Below are positions 15,758 to 24,637 of a DNA stretch of 33,625 nt, one piece after another. The stretch comes from HGM04593 sp045636125. Its GTDB lineage: Bacteria; Bacteroidota; Bacteroidia; Bacteroidales; Bacteroidaceae. Location: contig JAZTWX010000012.1 in the NCBI GenBank assembly GCA_045636125.1, positions 1-33,625 on the forward strand, in the 5' to 3' direction. Within the stretch, counting starts at the first letter, position 1. Every line of letters begins with the position of its first letter. A program made the position numbers and the translations under genes. The notes under the pieces were generated by a model. That model had not been told where the DNA came from. It saw only the letters and a program-made list of their open reading frames with translations, and did no database searches.

Positions 15758-18058
15758 TTACTTGCTCAACATCTCGTGCATTGAGGCAGCAGCGTTGCGG
15801 CCGTCGCCCATTGCAAGAATTACTGTTGCACCACCGCGCACAATGTCGCCACCGGCATAGATGAAGGGGATAGACGACTGCATCTTCTCGTTCACGGCAA
15901 TAGTGTTCTTGCGGCCAAGCTCCAGGCCCTCAACCGAAGTGGGTACAAGGGGGTTGGGAGAAACGCCCACCGAAACAACAGCCATATCGATGTCGATGGT
16001 CTCGATAGCTCCCTCGATGGGCACGGGCGAACGACGTCCCGACGCATCGGGCTCGCCAAGCTCCATCTTCTGCAAAACAATCTGTTTCACACAACCTTTT
16101 TCGTCGGCAATGTACTCAATGGGGTTGTGGAGAGTGAGGAACTCAACGCCCTCCTCTTTTGCGTGCTTAACCTCCTCGAGACGTGCGGGCATTTCGGCCT
16201 CTGAACGACGGTAGATAATCATTGCACGCTCGGCACCAAGACGCAAAGCAGTACGCACCGAGTCCATAGCGGTGTTACCACCACCAACAACGGCTACTCG
16301 CTTACCAATGTGCATAGGAGTATCGCTTTCGGGGTTCGACGCGTCCATAAGGTTCACGCGTGTGAGATACTCGTTAGACGAGAGGATGTTTATAGAGTTC
16401 TCGCCGGGGATGTTCATAAAGTTGGGAAGGCCGGCACCCGATGCCACAAAGACACCCTGATAGCCATCTTCCTGCAACTGTGCAATGGAGATTGTTTTAC
16501 CAATAACGCAGTCTTTTACGAACTCCACACCCATAGCCTTCAATGTATCAATCTCAACATCTACAATTGCGTTGGGCAAACGGAATTCGGGGATACCATA
16601 TTTAAGCACACCGCCAATTTCGTGCAATGCCTCGAACACAGTTACGCTGTAACCGAGCTTTGCCATATCACCGGCAAACGAAAGACCGGCGGGGCCCGAA
16701 CCAACAACTGCAACTTTTTTGCCGTTCGAGGGGGCTACTGCGGGCACCGACTGCTCGCCGCTCTCGCGTGCATAGTCGGCAGCGAAGCGCTCCAATGCTC
16801 CAATTGCAACAGCCTTGTGACCCATCTTCAAGTGGATACACTTGCTCTCGCACTGTTTCTCCTGGGGACACACACGGCCGCAGACAGCGGGAAGTGAGCT
16901 TGTCATTTTGAGCACCTGAGCGGCCTTGCCGAACTCTCCGCGCTCAATATTCTTAATGAACGAAGGTATTTTAATGCTTACGGGGCAACCCTCCATACAA
17001 GCGGGGTTGGGGCAATCCAAGCAGCGCTGTGCCTCAATCATTGCCATCTCTTTTGTGAGACCGGTGTTAACCTCCTCGCGCAATTTTGTAGCACGGTAAG
17101 AGGGCTCGAGCTCGGGCATTTCGCAACGCTCAATTGCGGTGCGCTCTTTAGGTTTCATCTTGTTGCGCAGGGCCACACGCCACTCGGCATCGCGGCTTGT
17201 GAGGTCGCACACCTCGCCTGCGGGCTCGCCTGTAGCCTCGCATTTGTCGAGTTTGTGAATCTCCTCGGCCTCTTCACGGCGGAAACTGCCCAAACGCTGC
17301 ATCATTCCATCGAAATCAACCTGATGGCCGTCGAATTCGGGACCGTCTACACAAACGAATTTTGTCTTTCCACCAACGGTCACGCGACACGCACCGCACA
17401 TACCTGTTCCGTCGACCATAATTGTGTTGAGCGAAACGACTGTGGGAATTTCATACTGCTTTGTGAGTTTGCACACGAATTTCATCATAATGGCAGGGCC
17501 AATTGCCACACAGTGGTCAACCTTCTCGCGCTTGATGACACGCTCAATACCCTCGGTAACAAGACCTTTGTCGCCGTATGAGCCATCATCGGTCATAATG
17601 ATAACCTCGTCCGACACCTCACGTACCTCCTTTTCGAGGATGATAAGGTCTTTTGAACGGCCGGCAAGCACCGAGATAACGCGATTACCTGCCTTTTTGA
17701 GAGCTGCAGCAATGGGAAGCATAGGTGCAACACCCACTCCACCACCGGCACATACAACGGTACCGAAATTCTCAATGTGTGTGGCCTGACCGAGAGGACC
17801 CACCACGTCGGTTATATAATCGCCCTCGTTAAGGTCGCACAAACGGGATGAGCTAAGGCCCACCTTCTGTATCACGAGAGTGATGATTCCTTTTTCAACG
17901 TCGGCGTGAGCAATTGTGAGGGGGATGCGCTCGCCCTTTTCACCCACGCGGATGATTACAAAATTACCGGCTCTGTATGCCTTTGCAATGAGCGGAGCCT
18001 CTACACGCAGACGGAACACCTTTTCCGAGAACTGCTCTTTTGAAACTATTTTGTACAT
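15758..18058 (-). CDS. Fused NfnAB-type NAD(P)H:ferredoxin oxidoreductase (GltD-like)
   Basis: A 766-residue fusion. Residues 1-about 285 match NfnA / dihydroorotate dehydrogenase electron-transfer subunits: an FAD and NAD-binding reductase with a [2Fe-2S] motif CGAC...C (Cys221, Cys224, Cys236). Residues about 290-766 match NfnB / glutamate synthase small subunit: two [4Fe-4S] cysteine groups (346, 349, 354, 358 and 393, 397, 403, 407), an FAD site GSGPAG (453-458) and a later NADPH site VVGGGNTAMDS. NfnAB couples NADH, NADPH and ferredoxin by electron bifurcation. Databases often label such fusions as DHOD-B/glutamate synthase; no glutamate synthase large subunit is nearby. The frame is open to 18130, but alignment of the NfnA start favours the Met at 18058 (MYKIVSKEQF). 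It follows serS by 37 bases. Confidence 0.9.
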   Translation of the reverse strand: MYKIVSKEQFSEKVFRLRVEAPLIAKAYRAGNFVIIRVGEKGERIPLTIAHADVEKGIITLVIQKVGLSSSRLCDLNEGDYITDVVGPLGQATHIENFGTVVCAGGGVGVAPMLPIAAALKKAGNRVISVLAGRSKDLIILEKEVREVSDEVIIMTDDGSYGDKGLVTEGIERVIKREKVDHCVAIGPAIMMKFVCKLTKQYEIPTVVSLNTIMVDGTGMCGACRVTVGGKTKFVCVDGPEFDGHQVDFDGMMQRLGSFRREEAEEIHKLDKCEATGEPAGEVCDLTSRDAEWRVALRNKMKPKERTAIERCEMPELEPSYRATKLREEVNTGLTKEMAMIEAQRCLDCPNPACMEGCPVSIKIPSFIKNIERGEFGKAAQVLKMTSSLPAVCGRVCPQEKQCESKCIHLKMGHKAVAIGALERFAADYARESGEQSVPAVAPSNGKKVAVVGSGPAGLSFAGDMAKLGYSVTVFEALHEIGGVLKYGIPEFRLPNAIVDVEIDTLKAMGVEFVKDCVIGKTISIAQLQEDGYQGVFVASGAGLPNFMNIPGENSINILSSNEYLTRVNLMDASNPESDTPMHIGKRVAVVGGGNTAMDSVRTALRLGAERAMIIYRRSEAEMPARLEEVKHAKEEGVEFLTLHNPIEYIADEKGCVKQIVLQKMELGEPDASGRRSPVPIEGAIETIDIDMAVVSVGVSPNPLVPTSVEGLELGRKNTIAVNEKMQSSIPFIYAGGDIVRGGATVILAMGDGRNAAASMHEMLSK

Positions 18059-18095
18059 AATCGATAGTTTTTTGTCGTTGATATTTTCACACTTA

Positions 18096-19370
18096 TCAGT
18101 CGATGATGTCGAAGCCGCAGTAAGGAACAAGCACCTTGGGAATTCTTATACCCTCGGGAGTTTGGTTGTTCTCGAGCAGAGCGGCAACTATACGGGGAAG
18201 CGCAAGCGCCGAACCGTTGAGTGTGTGGCAAAGCTCGGTCTTTTTGTCGGCTGTGCGGTAGCGGCATTTCAGGCGGTTGGCCTGATAGTTGTCGAAGTTC
18301 GATACAGAGCTAACCTCCAACCAGCGTTTCTGCGCCTCGGAATATACCTCAAAGTCGAAGCAGAGAGCAGCAGTAAAGCTCATATCACCGCCGCAAAGAC
18401 GCAGTATGCGGTAAGGGAGCTCCAGTTTCTGCAACAAACCTTCAACGTGCTCAAGCATCTCCTTGTGCGACTCCTTGCTGTGTTCGGGAGTGTCTATGCG
18501 CACAATCTCAATTTTAGAGAACTCGTGCAGACGGTTAAGACCGCGAACATCCTTGCCATAAGAACCCGCCTCGCGACGGAAGCACTGTGTGTAAGCGCAG
18601 TTTTTTATGGGCAACGACTTTTCGTCGAGTATAACATCGCGATAGATGTTTGTAACGGGAACCTCGGCTGTGGGGATGAGGTAAAGGTCGTCGAGGTTGC
18701 AGTGGTACATCTGTCCCTCTTTGTCGGGCAACTGTCCTGTACCGAATCCCGATGCGGCGTTAACCACTGTGGGAGGCATAATCTCAATGTAACCGGCCTT
18801 GCGAGCCTCGTCGAGGAAGAAGTTTATGAGCGCACGCTGCAACTGCGCACCCTTTCCCTTGTAAACGGGGAAACCGGCGCCTGTGATTTTCACGCCAAGG
18901 TCGAAATCGATGATATCATATTTTTTTGCAAGTTCCCAGTGAGGAAGAGCATTTTCGGGGAGCGGAGTCTCCATACCGCCGGTCTTTTCAACCACGTTGT
19001 CCTCGGCTGTAGTACCCTCGGGTACCTCGTCGTAGGGAAGGTTGGGGATTGTGAAGAGAAGCGCCTGAACATCGGCAGCAGCAGTGTCCATCTTCTCCTG
19101 CAACACCTTTGCACTCTCCTTGAGAGCGGCAACCTCGGCTTTCACCTTTTCGGCCTCTTCTACGTTCTTCTCCTTCATCAACTGGCCAATCTTTGCAGCC
19201 AGCTGCTTGTTCTGTGCAAGCACATTGTCAAGTTCTGTCTGTGCGGCACGGCGAGCCTTGTCGTGCTCCAACACCTTTTCGATGGTCTCTTGTGCATTCT
19301 TGAAATGCTTTTTTTCCAAGCCCTTGATAACCTTTTCGGTCTCCTGTGAAATAACTTTAAGTGTAAGCAT
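18096..19370 (-). CDS. serS: Seryl-tRNA synthetase
   Basis: Charges tRNA(Ser) with serine (and tRNA(Sec) where present). The 424-residue length is standard. Residues about 25-105 form the long helical hairpin, rich in Lys, Glu and Ala, that grips the tRNA's long variable arm. The class II catalytic core follows, with TAEVPV near the active site, motif 2 in CFRREAGSYGKDVRGLNR and motif 3 in RIVAALLENNQTPEGIRIP near the end. A -7 box (19438-19445) stands 68 bases upstream. The NfnAB-like gene begins 37 bases downstream on the same strand and may be co-transcribed. Confidence 0.97.
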   Translation of the reverse strand: MLTLKVISQETEKVIKGLEKKHFKNAQETIEKVLEHDKARRAAQTELDNVLAQNKQLAAKIGQLMKEKNVEEAEKVKAEVAALKESAKVLQEKMDTAAADVQALLFTIPNLPYDEVPEGTTAEDNVVEKTGGMETPLPENALPHWELAKKYDIIDFDLGVKITGAGFPVYKGKGAQLQRALINFFLDEARKAGYIEIMPPTVVNAASGFGTGQLPDKEGQMYHCNLDDLYLIPTAEVPVTNIYRDVILDEKSLPIKNCAYTQCFRREAGSYGKDVRGLNRLHEFSKIEIVRIDTPEHSKESHKEMLEHVEGLLQKLELPYRILRLCGGDMSFTAALCFDFEVYSEAQKRWLEVSSVSNFDNYQANRLKCRYRTADKKTELCHTLNGSALALPRIVAALLENNQTPEGIRIPKVLVPYCGFDIID

Positions 19371-19437
19371 ATTGTTTTTGTTTTCTAATATTCTCTCATT
19401 GAAATGCCCGCCTCAACCCGACAGGCACATTAACTCA

Positions 19438-19445
19438 CAAAGGTA
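19438..19445 (-). promoter_or_regulatory. Candidate -7 box for serS
   Basis: Minus-strand TACCTTTG, a strong TAnnTTTG match, 68 bases upstream of the serS ATG. The -33 region is A/T-rich without a clear TTTG. Confidence 0.5.
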
Positions 19446-19510
19446 ACTATTATTTTAATCTTTTAACAGCCTTACGGCGAAAAAACTACGCCAAAAGAAG
19501 AAAAATGGAC

Positions 19511-19547
19511 AAAAAAAAATGGAGACAACCTAAGTTGTCTCCATTTT
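19511..19547 (-). terminator. Terminator of the rplU-rpmA operon
   Basis: Fourteen-base arms (AAAATGGAGACAAC / GTTGTCTCCATTTT) with a 4-base loop. On the minus strand the hairpin is followed by a run of T, a textbook rho-independent terminator, 22 bases beyond the rpmA stop. Confidence 0.85.
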
Positions 19548-19569
19548 ATAGCAGGATAATTTCCTCAAA

Positions 19570-19836
19570 TTAGTTTTTCTCGGCGATAGGAGCAACAGAA
19601 ACATAGCTCTTGTCGTTCTTACCACGTTTGAAAGTTACAACGCCGTCAATCAAAGCGTAGAGAGTGTGATCGCTACCCATACCGATGTTTGCACCGGGAT
19701 AGTGAACTGTACCACGCTGACGAACAATGATATTACCGGCTTTGCATACTTGGCCACCCCAGATTTTTACACCCAGTCTCTGGCTTGCTGACTCGCGTCC
19801 GTTCTTTGAACTACCAACACCTTTCTTATGTGCCAT
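19570..19836 (-). CDS. rpmA: 50S ribosomal protein L27
   Basis: An 88-residue basic protein of the large ribosomal subunit, near the peptidyl-transferase centre. It begins MAHKKGVGSSKNGRES, the universal L27 N-terminus without the cleaved extension found in many Firmicutes. The core KIWGGQVCKAGNIIVRQRGT is typical. It lies 19 bases after rplU on the same strand and is the last gene of that pair. A strong terminator follows. Confidence 0.97.
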   Translation of the reverse strand: MAHKKGVGSSKNGRESASQRLGVKIWGGQVCKAGNIIVRQRGTVHYPGANIGMGSDHTLYALIDGVVTFKRGKNDKSYVSVAPIAEKN

Positions 19837-19855
19837 AATACTTCTTTTTTAATGA

Positions 19856-20245
19856 TTAACCGATAATCTCTTTAACAACTAACTCTGTGAACTGCTGACG
19901 GTGACCGTTCAATTTGCGGTAACCTTTGCGACGACGCTTGTGGAATACCAACACTTTGTCGCCCTTAACCAAAGTGGGGTCGATAACACGTGTAGTAACG
20001 ATGTTCTGACCATCCTTTGATTTGCGAGTCTGTTTCATCTCGCGAACGTTGCCAATATAGCAAACCACTTTTGCGCCCTCAACGGTGGGAGCACCCACTG
20101 TTACAGCACCTTCATTATCCAACAACAACACGCGATCGAACTCTACGGTTGTGTCATTCTGAGCACCCTTGATGTGGTGCACGTACAGCTTCTTACCGGC
20201 CTCTGCCTTGAACTGCTGTCCGTTAATCTCAACAATTGCGTACAT
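19856..20245 (-). CDS. rplU: 50S ribosomal protein L21 with an internal insertion
   Basis: A large-subunit protein that contacts 23S rRNA. The N-terminus (MYAIVEINGQQFKAEAGKKL) and the C-terminus (KRRRKGYRKLNGHRQQFTEL) are standard. The total length is 129 residues, whereas L21 proteins including those I recall from Bacteroides are about 103-105. The excess is a single basic segment at residues about 65-90 (GNVREMKQTRKSKDGQNIVT and following) between the strands ending KVVCYI and starting VKGDKVLVF. The frame stays open across it, so it is a real insertion and not a frameshift. It heads an operon with rpmA. Confidence 0.95.
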   Translation of the reverse strand: MYAIVEINGQQFKAEAGKKLYVHHIKGAQNDTTVEFDRVLLLDNEGAVTVGAPTVEGAKVVCYIGNVREMKQTRKSKDGQNIVTTRVIDPTLVKGDKVLVFHKRRRKGYRKLNGHRQQFTELVVKEIIG

Positions 20246-20332
20246 TAAATTATAGCTTTTATTGTGATTTCCGTGAGGTGTGCGCTCTTCGTGAGCCCAT
20301 CTTCTTCAACCCCTGCGGACTAAAATCGGCTG

Positions 20333-20340
20333 CAAAGATA
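20333..20340 (-). promoter_or_regulatory. Candidate -7 box for rplU-rpmA
   Basis: Minus-strand TATCTTTG, a strong TAnnTTTG match, 88 bases before the rplU ATG. It leaves a leader of about 80 bases that could hold an autoregulatory structure, though I see no specific one. The -33 element is not clear (TTGTG is closer than usual). Confidence 0.45.
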
Positions 20341-20439
20341 ATAACTATTTTTCACAAGGAGAAACTTTTACGCAACTTTTTCGCGCTCACACACATAAAA
20401 AAGGTGCAATTATTCCCCACCGGGAACAAGGCGTCAAAG

Positions 20440-21375
20440 TTAAAGACTCGACAAATAACGCTCGGCCTCCATTGCCGCACGGCAACCGCTCGCCGCAGCA
20501 TTTATCGCCTGACGATAGTGAGGGTCGGCAACGTCACCGGCAACAAACACACCGGGAACAAGGGTTTTAACACCGCTTGCATCGGCGGGAACAAAATAGC
20601 CGGTTTCGTCGGTCTTCAAATATTTCTTGAAAATATCGCTGTTGGGCTTGTGACCGATGGCAAGGAAAAAGCCGTCAATTGGAAGGTCGTAATGCTTTTC
20701 ATCGGGCTCGCCTTTGCGCTTCACAAGATGAACACCCTCTACCCCATCTTCGCCATAAAGGCCTTCGGTGTTATGCTCAAAGAGCACCTCGATTTTAGGA
20801 TTGAGCAGCACGCGGTCCTGCATAGCCTTTGAAGCACGCAGGAAAGGCTTGCGCACAATAAGATACACCTTTGCAGCAAGCGAAGCAAGGTAATGAGCCT
20901 CCTCGCAAGCAGTGTCGCCACCGCCCACCACGGCAACCACCTTTTTACGGTAGAAGAAACCGTCGCAGGTAGCACAGGCACTCACGCCCATTCCCTGGTA
21001 TTTGATTTCGTCGGAAAGACCAAGATATTTTGCAGCCGCACCTGTGGCAATAATAACAGTATCGGCTGCAATTGTCGTGCCATCGTCAATTGTAACAGTA
21101 TAGGGCAACGACTCGAAATCGACCGCTGTAACACTACCCGAGCGTACCCCGGCGCCAACATTCACAGCCTGCTTGCGCATATTGTCCATAAGTTCGGGGC
21201 CGGTAATTCCAAGCGGGAAGCCGGGAAAATTCTCAATCACAGTAGTCTGTGTGAGCTGTCCACCGGGCTGAATACCCTCGTAGAGCACGGGCGAGAGATT
21301 CGCACGCGCTGCATATATTGCCGCAGTGTAACCTGCAGGGCCGGAGCCGATTATCAAACATTTTCTCTTTTCCAT
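20440..21375 (-). CDS. trxB: Thioredoxin reductase
   Basis: An FAD enzyme that uses NADPH to reduce thioredoxin, keeping cytosolic thiols reduced. The 311-residue length is that of the low-molecular-weight bacterial type. The FAD site is GSGPAGYTAA (10-19), the redox-active disulfide is CATC (Cys134, Cys137), and the NADPH site is VVGGGDTACEEA. The end carries the GDVADPHYRQAINAAASG motif that closes the FAD site. It lies 24 bases after the LolA-like gene and downstream of ftsK, the three probably forming one transcript. Confidence 0.96.
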   Translation of the reverse strand: MEKRKCLIIGSGPAGYTAAIYAARANLSPVLYEGIQPGGQLTQTTVIENFPGFPLGITGPELMDNMRKQAVNVGAGVRSGSVTAVDFESLPYTVTIDDGTTIAADTVIIATGAAAKYLGLSDEIKYQGMGVSACATCDGFFYRKKVVAVVGGGDTACEEAHYLASLAAKVYLIVRKPFLRASKAMQDRVLLNPKIEVLFEHNTEGLYGEDGVEGVHLVKRKGEPDEKHYDLPIDGFFLAIGHKPNSDIFKKYLKTDETGYFVPADASGVKTLVPGVFVAGDVADPHYRQAINAAASGCRAAMEAERYLSSL

Positions 21376-21398
21376 ATATTCCTTATTATATTTTTATA

Positions 21399-22025
21399 TT
21401 ATCTCATATCAATAACCTCGGCCGTGGGAAAATCCTCTAACGGACAACGGTATACGCGGTTCTCGAACATACAGCGGGGCTTGTAGCTGCTCACTGCAAT
21501 ATCCACCCACCCCTGCGAGCCCATATACACACGCAACGAGCCGGGGCGCAAAGTTTCGCCGTTCAACCCTATTACAACCTTCTCTATTGAGAATTGTTCG
21601 CCGGCAGAAGAAAGAAGAGTCACCATAAAATTCCCCTTCTCGCGCTCGAGCGATGCATCGTAACCGTTTTTATGAAGATTCATAAGAAAAACCGGGTTGT
21701 ATATCTGCGACTCGTCCGACGATGCATCGGAAATATAAATTTCATCGTTGGAAGCCATATAAACCCATTGGGTAACGCCGTCGCACCACATTTTCAATTG
21801 AGTGAGCAGCAACGCATAACTGCCACCATTGAGTTTTATGCTGCCGTTGTCGGAAAACTGTTTGTTTCCATCGCTGTCGCACACCGTGTAGTCGAAAAGC
21901 ATCTGCACGGGAGCCTCTTTTTCAATCTTTGCAACAGCCTCGTCAAGCAACTGCACTGCGCTGCGTTCCTGTGCCACCGCAAAGGTTGCAACAAACAGGA
22001 ACAGGGCTAAAAATATCTTTTTCAT
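21399..22025 (-). CDS. LolA-like outer-membrane lipoprotein carrier
   Basis: A 208-residue periplasmic protein with a signal peptide (MKKIFLALFLFVATFAVAQ, cleaved near residue 19) and a beta-rich body suggesting the LolA/LolB half-barrel that ferries lipoproteins from inner to outer membrane. The segment YMASNDEIYISD...NPVFLMN fits Bacteroidota proteins annotated as LolA-like. It begins 12 bases after the ftsK stop; the ftsK, LolA-like, trxB order is one I associate with Bacteroidales. Similarity to E. coli LolA is low, so the carrier role is a family-level inference. Confidence 0.78.
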   Translation of the reverse strand: MKKIFLALFLFVATFAVAQERSAVQLLDEAVAKIEKEAPVQMLFDYTVCDSDGNKQFSDNGSIKLNGGSYALLLTQLKMWCDGVTQWVYMASNDEIYISDASSDESQIYNPVFLMNLHKNGYDASLEREKGNFMVTLLSSAGEQFSIEKVVIGLNGETLRPGSLRVYMGSQGWVDIAVSSYKPRCMFENRVYRCPLEDFPTAEVIDMR

Positions 22026-22036
22026 AAATGTATTTT

Positions 22037-24547
22037 CTATTGTAACAACTGTTTCAAGCGGAATTCAAGGTCGGCCTCATCGGCGCAAAGAACCTGACGC
22101 GGCTTGCTACCCTCCTGCTCACCAACAATACCGGTCTGGCACAACTGGTCCATTATGCGGCCCGCTCGGTTAAAGCCCACGTTGAACTTGCGCTGTATGA
22201 GCGAGGTCGAACCCTGTTGCTGGAGAACTACCGTGCGGGCAGCCTCGGCAAAAAGCGGGTCGAGTTTGTCCGATGTAAGTTCACCGCGCACGCCCGAGCC
22301 TCCACCGTCGCCAACAACCTCGTCGGGTTCGGGCAATATGTAGGCTGTGGGATAACCCTGCTGTTTTGCAATGTGGGCACACACACGCTCCACCTCTTTT
22401 GTCTCCACAAGAGCACACTGCACACGCACAGGGTCGTTACCCGCAAGGAAGAGCATATCGCCGCGACCTTGCAACTGGTTGGCCCCCTGGCGGTCGAGAA
22501 TCGTGCGCGAGTCGATAACCGAAATCACGCGGAAAGCCATACGGGCGGGGAAGTTCGCCTTAATTGTACCCGTGATAATATTCGTTGTGGGGCGCTGTGT
22601 GGCAATAATCATATGAATGCCCACCGCACGTGCCTTTTGCGCAATGCGGGCAATGGGTTGCTCCACCTCGCGGCCGGCGGTCATCATAAGGTCGCCATAC
22701 TCATCGATAATAACCACAATATAAGGCATAAAGCGGTGACCTTTGGTGGGGAGAAGTTCCTTGTTAAGGTACTTTTCGTTATACTCCTTGACCGAACGCA
22801 CCGACGCCATCTGCAACAGCTTATAACGGTTGTCCATTTCAACGCATAGCGACTTGAGCGTGCGCACCACCTTGTTCACGTCGGTTATAATCGGTTCATC
22901 CTCGTCGCCGAGCTTGGCGAGGAAGTGTTTTTCGAGCACATTATAGAGGCTGAGCTCCACCATCTTGGGGTCAACCATCACAAATTTGAGGTACGCAGGA
23001 TGCATCTTATAGAGCAACGATGTGATTATAGCGTTCAATCCCACCGATTTTCCCATACCTGTTGCACCTGCGACAAGGAGGTGAGGCATTTTCGCCATAT
23101 CAACCATAAACACATCGTTCGAGATTGTCTTTCCAAGAGCAAGTGGCAGCGCCATATCGGTCTCCTTGTACTTGCGACTGTTGAGCAGCGACGCCATAGG
23201 AACAATCTGCTTGTTGGCGTTGGGCACCTCAATACCCACAGTACCCTTTCCGGGAATGGGGGCGATAATACGTATACACAACGCCGAAAGGCTCATTGCA
23301 ATATCGTCCTCAAGATTCTTTATCTTGGAAATACGTATACCGGGTGCGGGAGTAATTTCGTAGAGCGTAATTGTGGGGCCCACAGTAGCCTTTATCGAGC
23401 TGATTTTAATTTCAAAATTACGCAACACCTCAACAATCTTTTCCTTGTTGGCATTCTGCTCGTTCATATCAACAGGCTGTGTAGTCTGCTCATATTTGTC
23501 GAGAAGATCCACTGTTGGCGGTTTGTAATAGCTCAATTCGTCGCGAGGATTGATGGGGCGCAACATTTTACCGCCCAGGTCATCATCTTCGGCCTCTTCA
23601 ACCTCCATTTTAATATCGCCGTCAGTAGTTGCACCGCAAGCACGCGAAAGGGCATCGAACTGCGCAGCAACATCATCGGCAGCCTCTTCGGCCGCAGGCA
23701 AAGACTCTTTTTCCTCCTCGGCAGCAGCCTCTTCAACAGGTTCCTCTGCAGATTCCTCCACAGGCTCTTCGCCGGCAGGCTGCTCATCTTCGGGGTCGGG
23801 CTCATATTCAATAGAAAGAGGCATTTCATCATCGGCAGCCTCTTCGCTATCGCCGGCCGCAACCTCTGCGGCAGGCTCAGCCACAGCGGGCTCAACCTCG
23901 CCTCCAGGTTCATCTTCCACCTTTGCAGGAATAAAGCTCAGCGAGAATATCTTCTGCAACCACACGAGCGTTTCGCGGGTGAGATAGGTCATAAAAGCTA
24001 TGAGCGTGAGCGCAAGCACAAGCACAAGGCCCACCACGCCAATCTTGTCGCCCAGCCACGCGGCAACATTCTCACCGTGCGCGCCACCGGGCGACATAAA
24101 GCTGCCTGAGAACAAGCTACCAAGAACAAACGCAAAGAACACCGAGCCCCAAACAATACCGAAGACAGTGGCAATGAACCACTTCAAAAGGTCGGGGCGA
24201 CGTATATTCATCAGGCGCAGCATTATAACCACAAGCAAAGGCACAACAAGCACCGACGACCAGCCAAAACAGCCGTTTACAAGAAAATCTGCCACAAAAG
24301 CGCCACCCTTGCCCGACGCGTTATCGGCAACCTCGCCCGCAATATCGCCACCGGCAGCCGCAGCATCCACAAGGCTCTGGTCGGCACCGCCCGACGAGAA
24401 GAACGAAAGAAACGAGCTGCACAAGAAGATGGCCAGCGCGCCAAACAGCAGGCCGGTCATAAAAAGCACGTTCGGGTTCTCCAGGAACATTTTTGCTTTT
24501 GCGAAGAACGAAGGTTTTTCGTTGCGTATATTGGTTTTCTTTGCCAT
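22037..24547 (-). CDS. ftsK: DNA translocase FtsK
   Basis: A septum-anchored ATP-driven DNA pump that clears and aligns chromosome ends for XerCD at division. The 836-residue protein has about four membrane segments (within residues 25-200), a long acidic Glu/Ala/Pro-rich linker (about 213-330), then the motor. Walker A is GATGMGKSVG, Walker B YIVVIIDEYGDLMM, with the conserved ATQRPTTNIITGTIKANFPAR. The C-terminal gamma winged helix (TSLIQRKFNVGFNRAGRIMD) reads the orienting DNA sequences. The linker is short compared with E. coli. It is the first gene of a run with a LolA-like protein and trxB, and diverges from the DUF5063 gene. Confidence 0.95.
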   Translation of the reverse strand: MAKKTNIRNEKPSFFAKAKMFLENPNVLFMTGLLFGALAIFLCSSFLSFFSSGGADQSLVDAAAAGGDIAGEVADNASGKGGAFVADFLVNGCFGWSSVLVVPLLVVIMLRLMNIRRPDLLKWFIATVFGIVWGSVFFAFVLGSLFSGSFMSPGGAHGENVAAWLGDKIGVVGLVLVLALTLIAFMTYLTRETLVWLQKIFSLSFIPAKVEDEPGGEVEPAVAEPAAEVAAGDSEEAADDEMPLSIEYEPDPEDEQPAGEEPVEESAEEPVEEAAAEEEKESLPAAEEAADDVAAQFDALSRACGATTDGDIKMEVEEAEDDDLGGKMLRPINPRDELSYYKPPTVDLLDKYEQTTQPVDMNEQNANKEKIVEVLRNFEIKISSIKATVGPTITLYEITPAPGIRISKIKNLEDDIAMSLSALCIRIIAPIPGKGTVGIEVPNANKQIVPMASLLNSRKYKETDMALPLALGKTISNDVFMVDMAKMPHLLVAGATGMGKSVGLNAIITSLLYKMHPAYLKFVMVDPKMVELSLYNVLEKHFLAKLGDEDEPIITDVNKVVRTLKSLCVEMDNRYKLLQMASVRSVKEYNEKYLNKELLPTKGHRFMPYIVVIIDEYGDLMMTAGREVEQPIARIAQKARAVGIHMIIATQRPTTNIITGTIKANFPARMAFRVISVIDSRTILDRQGANQLQGRGDMLFLAGNDPVRVQCALVETKEVERVCAHIAKQQGYPTAYILPEPDEVVGDGGGSGVRGELTSDKLDPLFAEAARTVVLQQQGSTSLIQRKFNVGFNRAGRIMDQLCQTGIVGEQEGSKPRQVLCADEADLEFRLKQLLQ

Positions 24548-24585
24548 AAATTTCTATAAAATATAAAAAATAGAGGAAACTTTCG

Positions 24586-24593
24586 CGAAGATA
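24586..24593 (-). promoter_or_regulatory. Candidate -7 box for ftsK
   Basis: Minus-strand TATCTTCG, one mismatch from TAnnTTTG, 38 bases upstream of the ftsK ATG. Confidence 0.3.
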
Positions 24594-24637
24594 TAAAAAA
24601 AATGAATAACACAGCCCCACAGCTCCGCTATTTTTTG

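Noticed and set aside
15758..18058. Naming this gene gltD or pyrK
   Set aside because: It fuses both kinds of subunit, and neither a glutamate synthase large subunit nor a dihydroorotate dehydrogenase catalytic gene is in the window; an NfnAB-type role fits better.
17916..19349. 477-codon plus-strand open frame opposite serS and the start of the NfnAB-like gene
   Set aside because: The minus strand encodes a complete, textbook seryl-tRNA synthetase. The plus-strand translation has no domain.
22925..24109. 394-codon plus-strand open frame inside ftsK
   Set aside because: Antisense shadow; the minus strand carries clear FtsK motor motifs.
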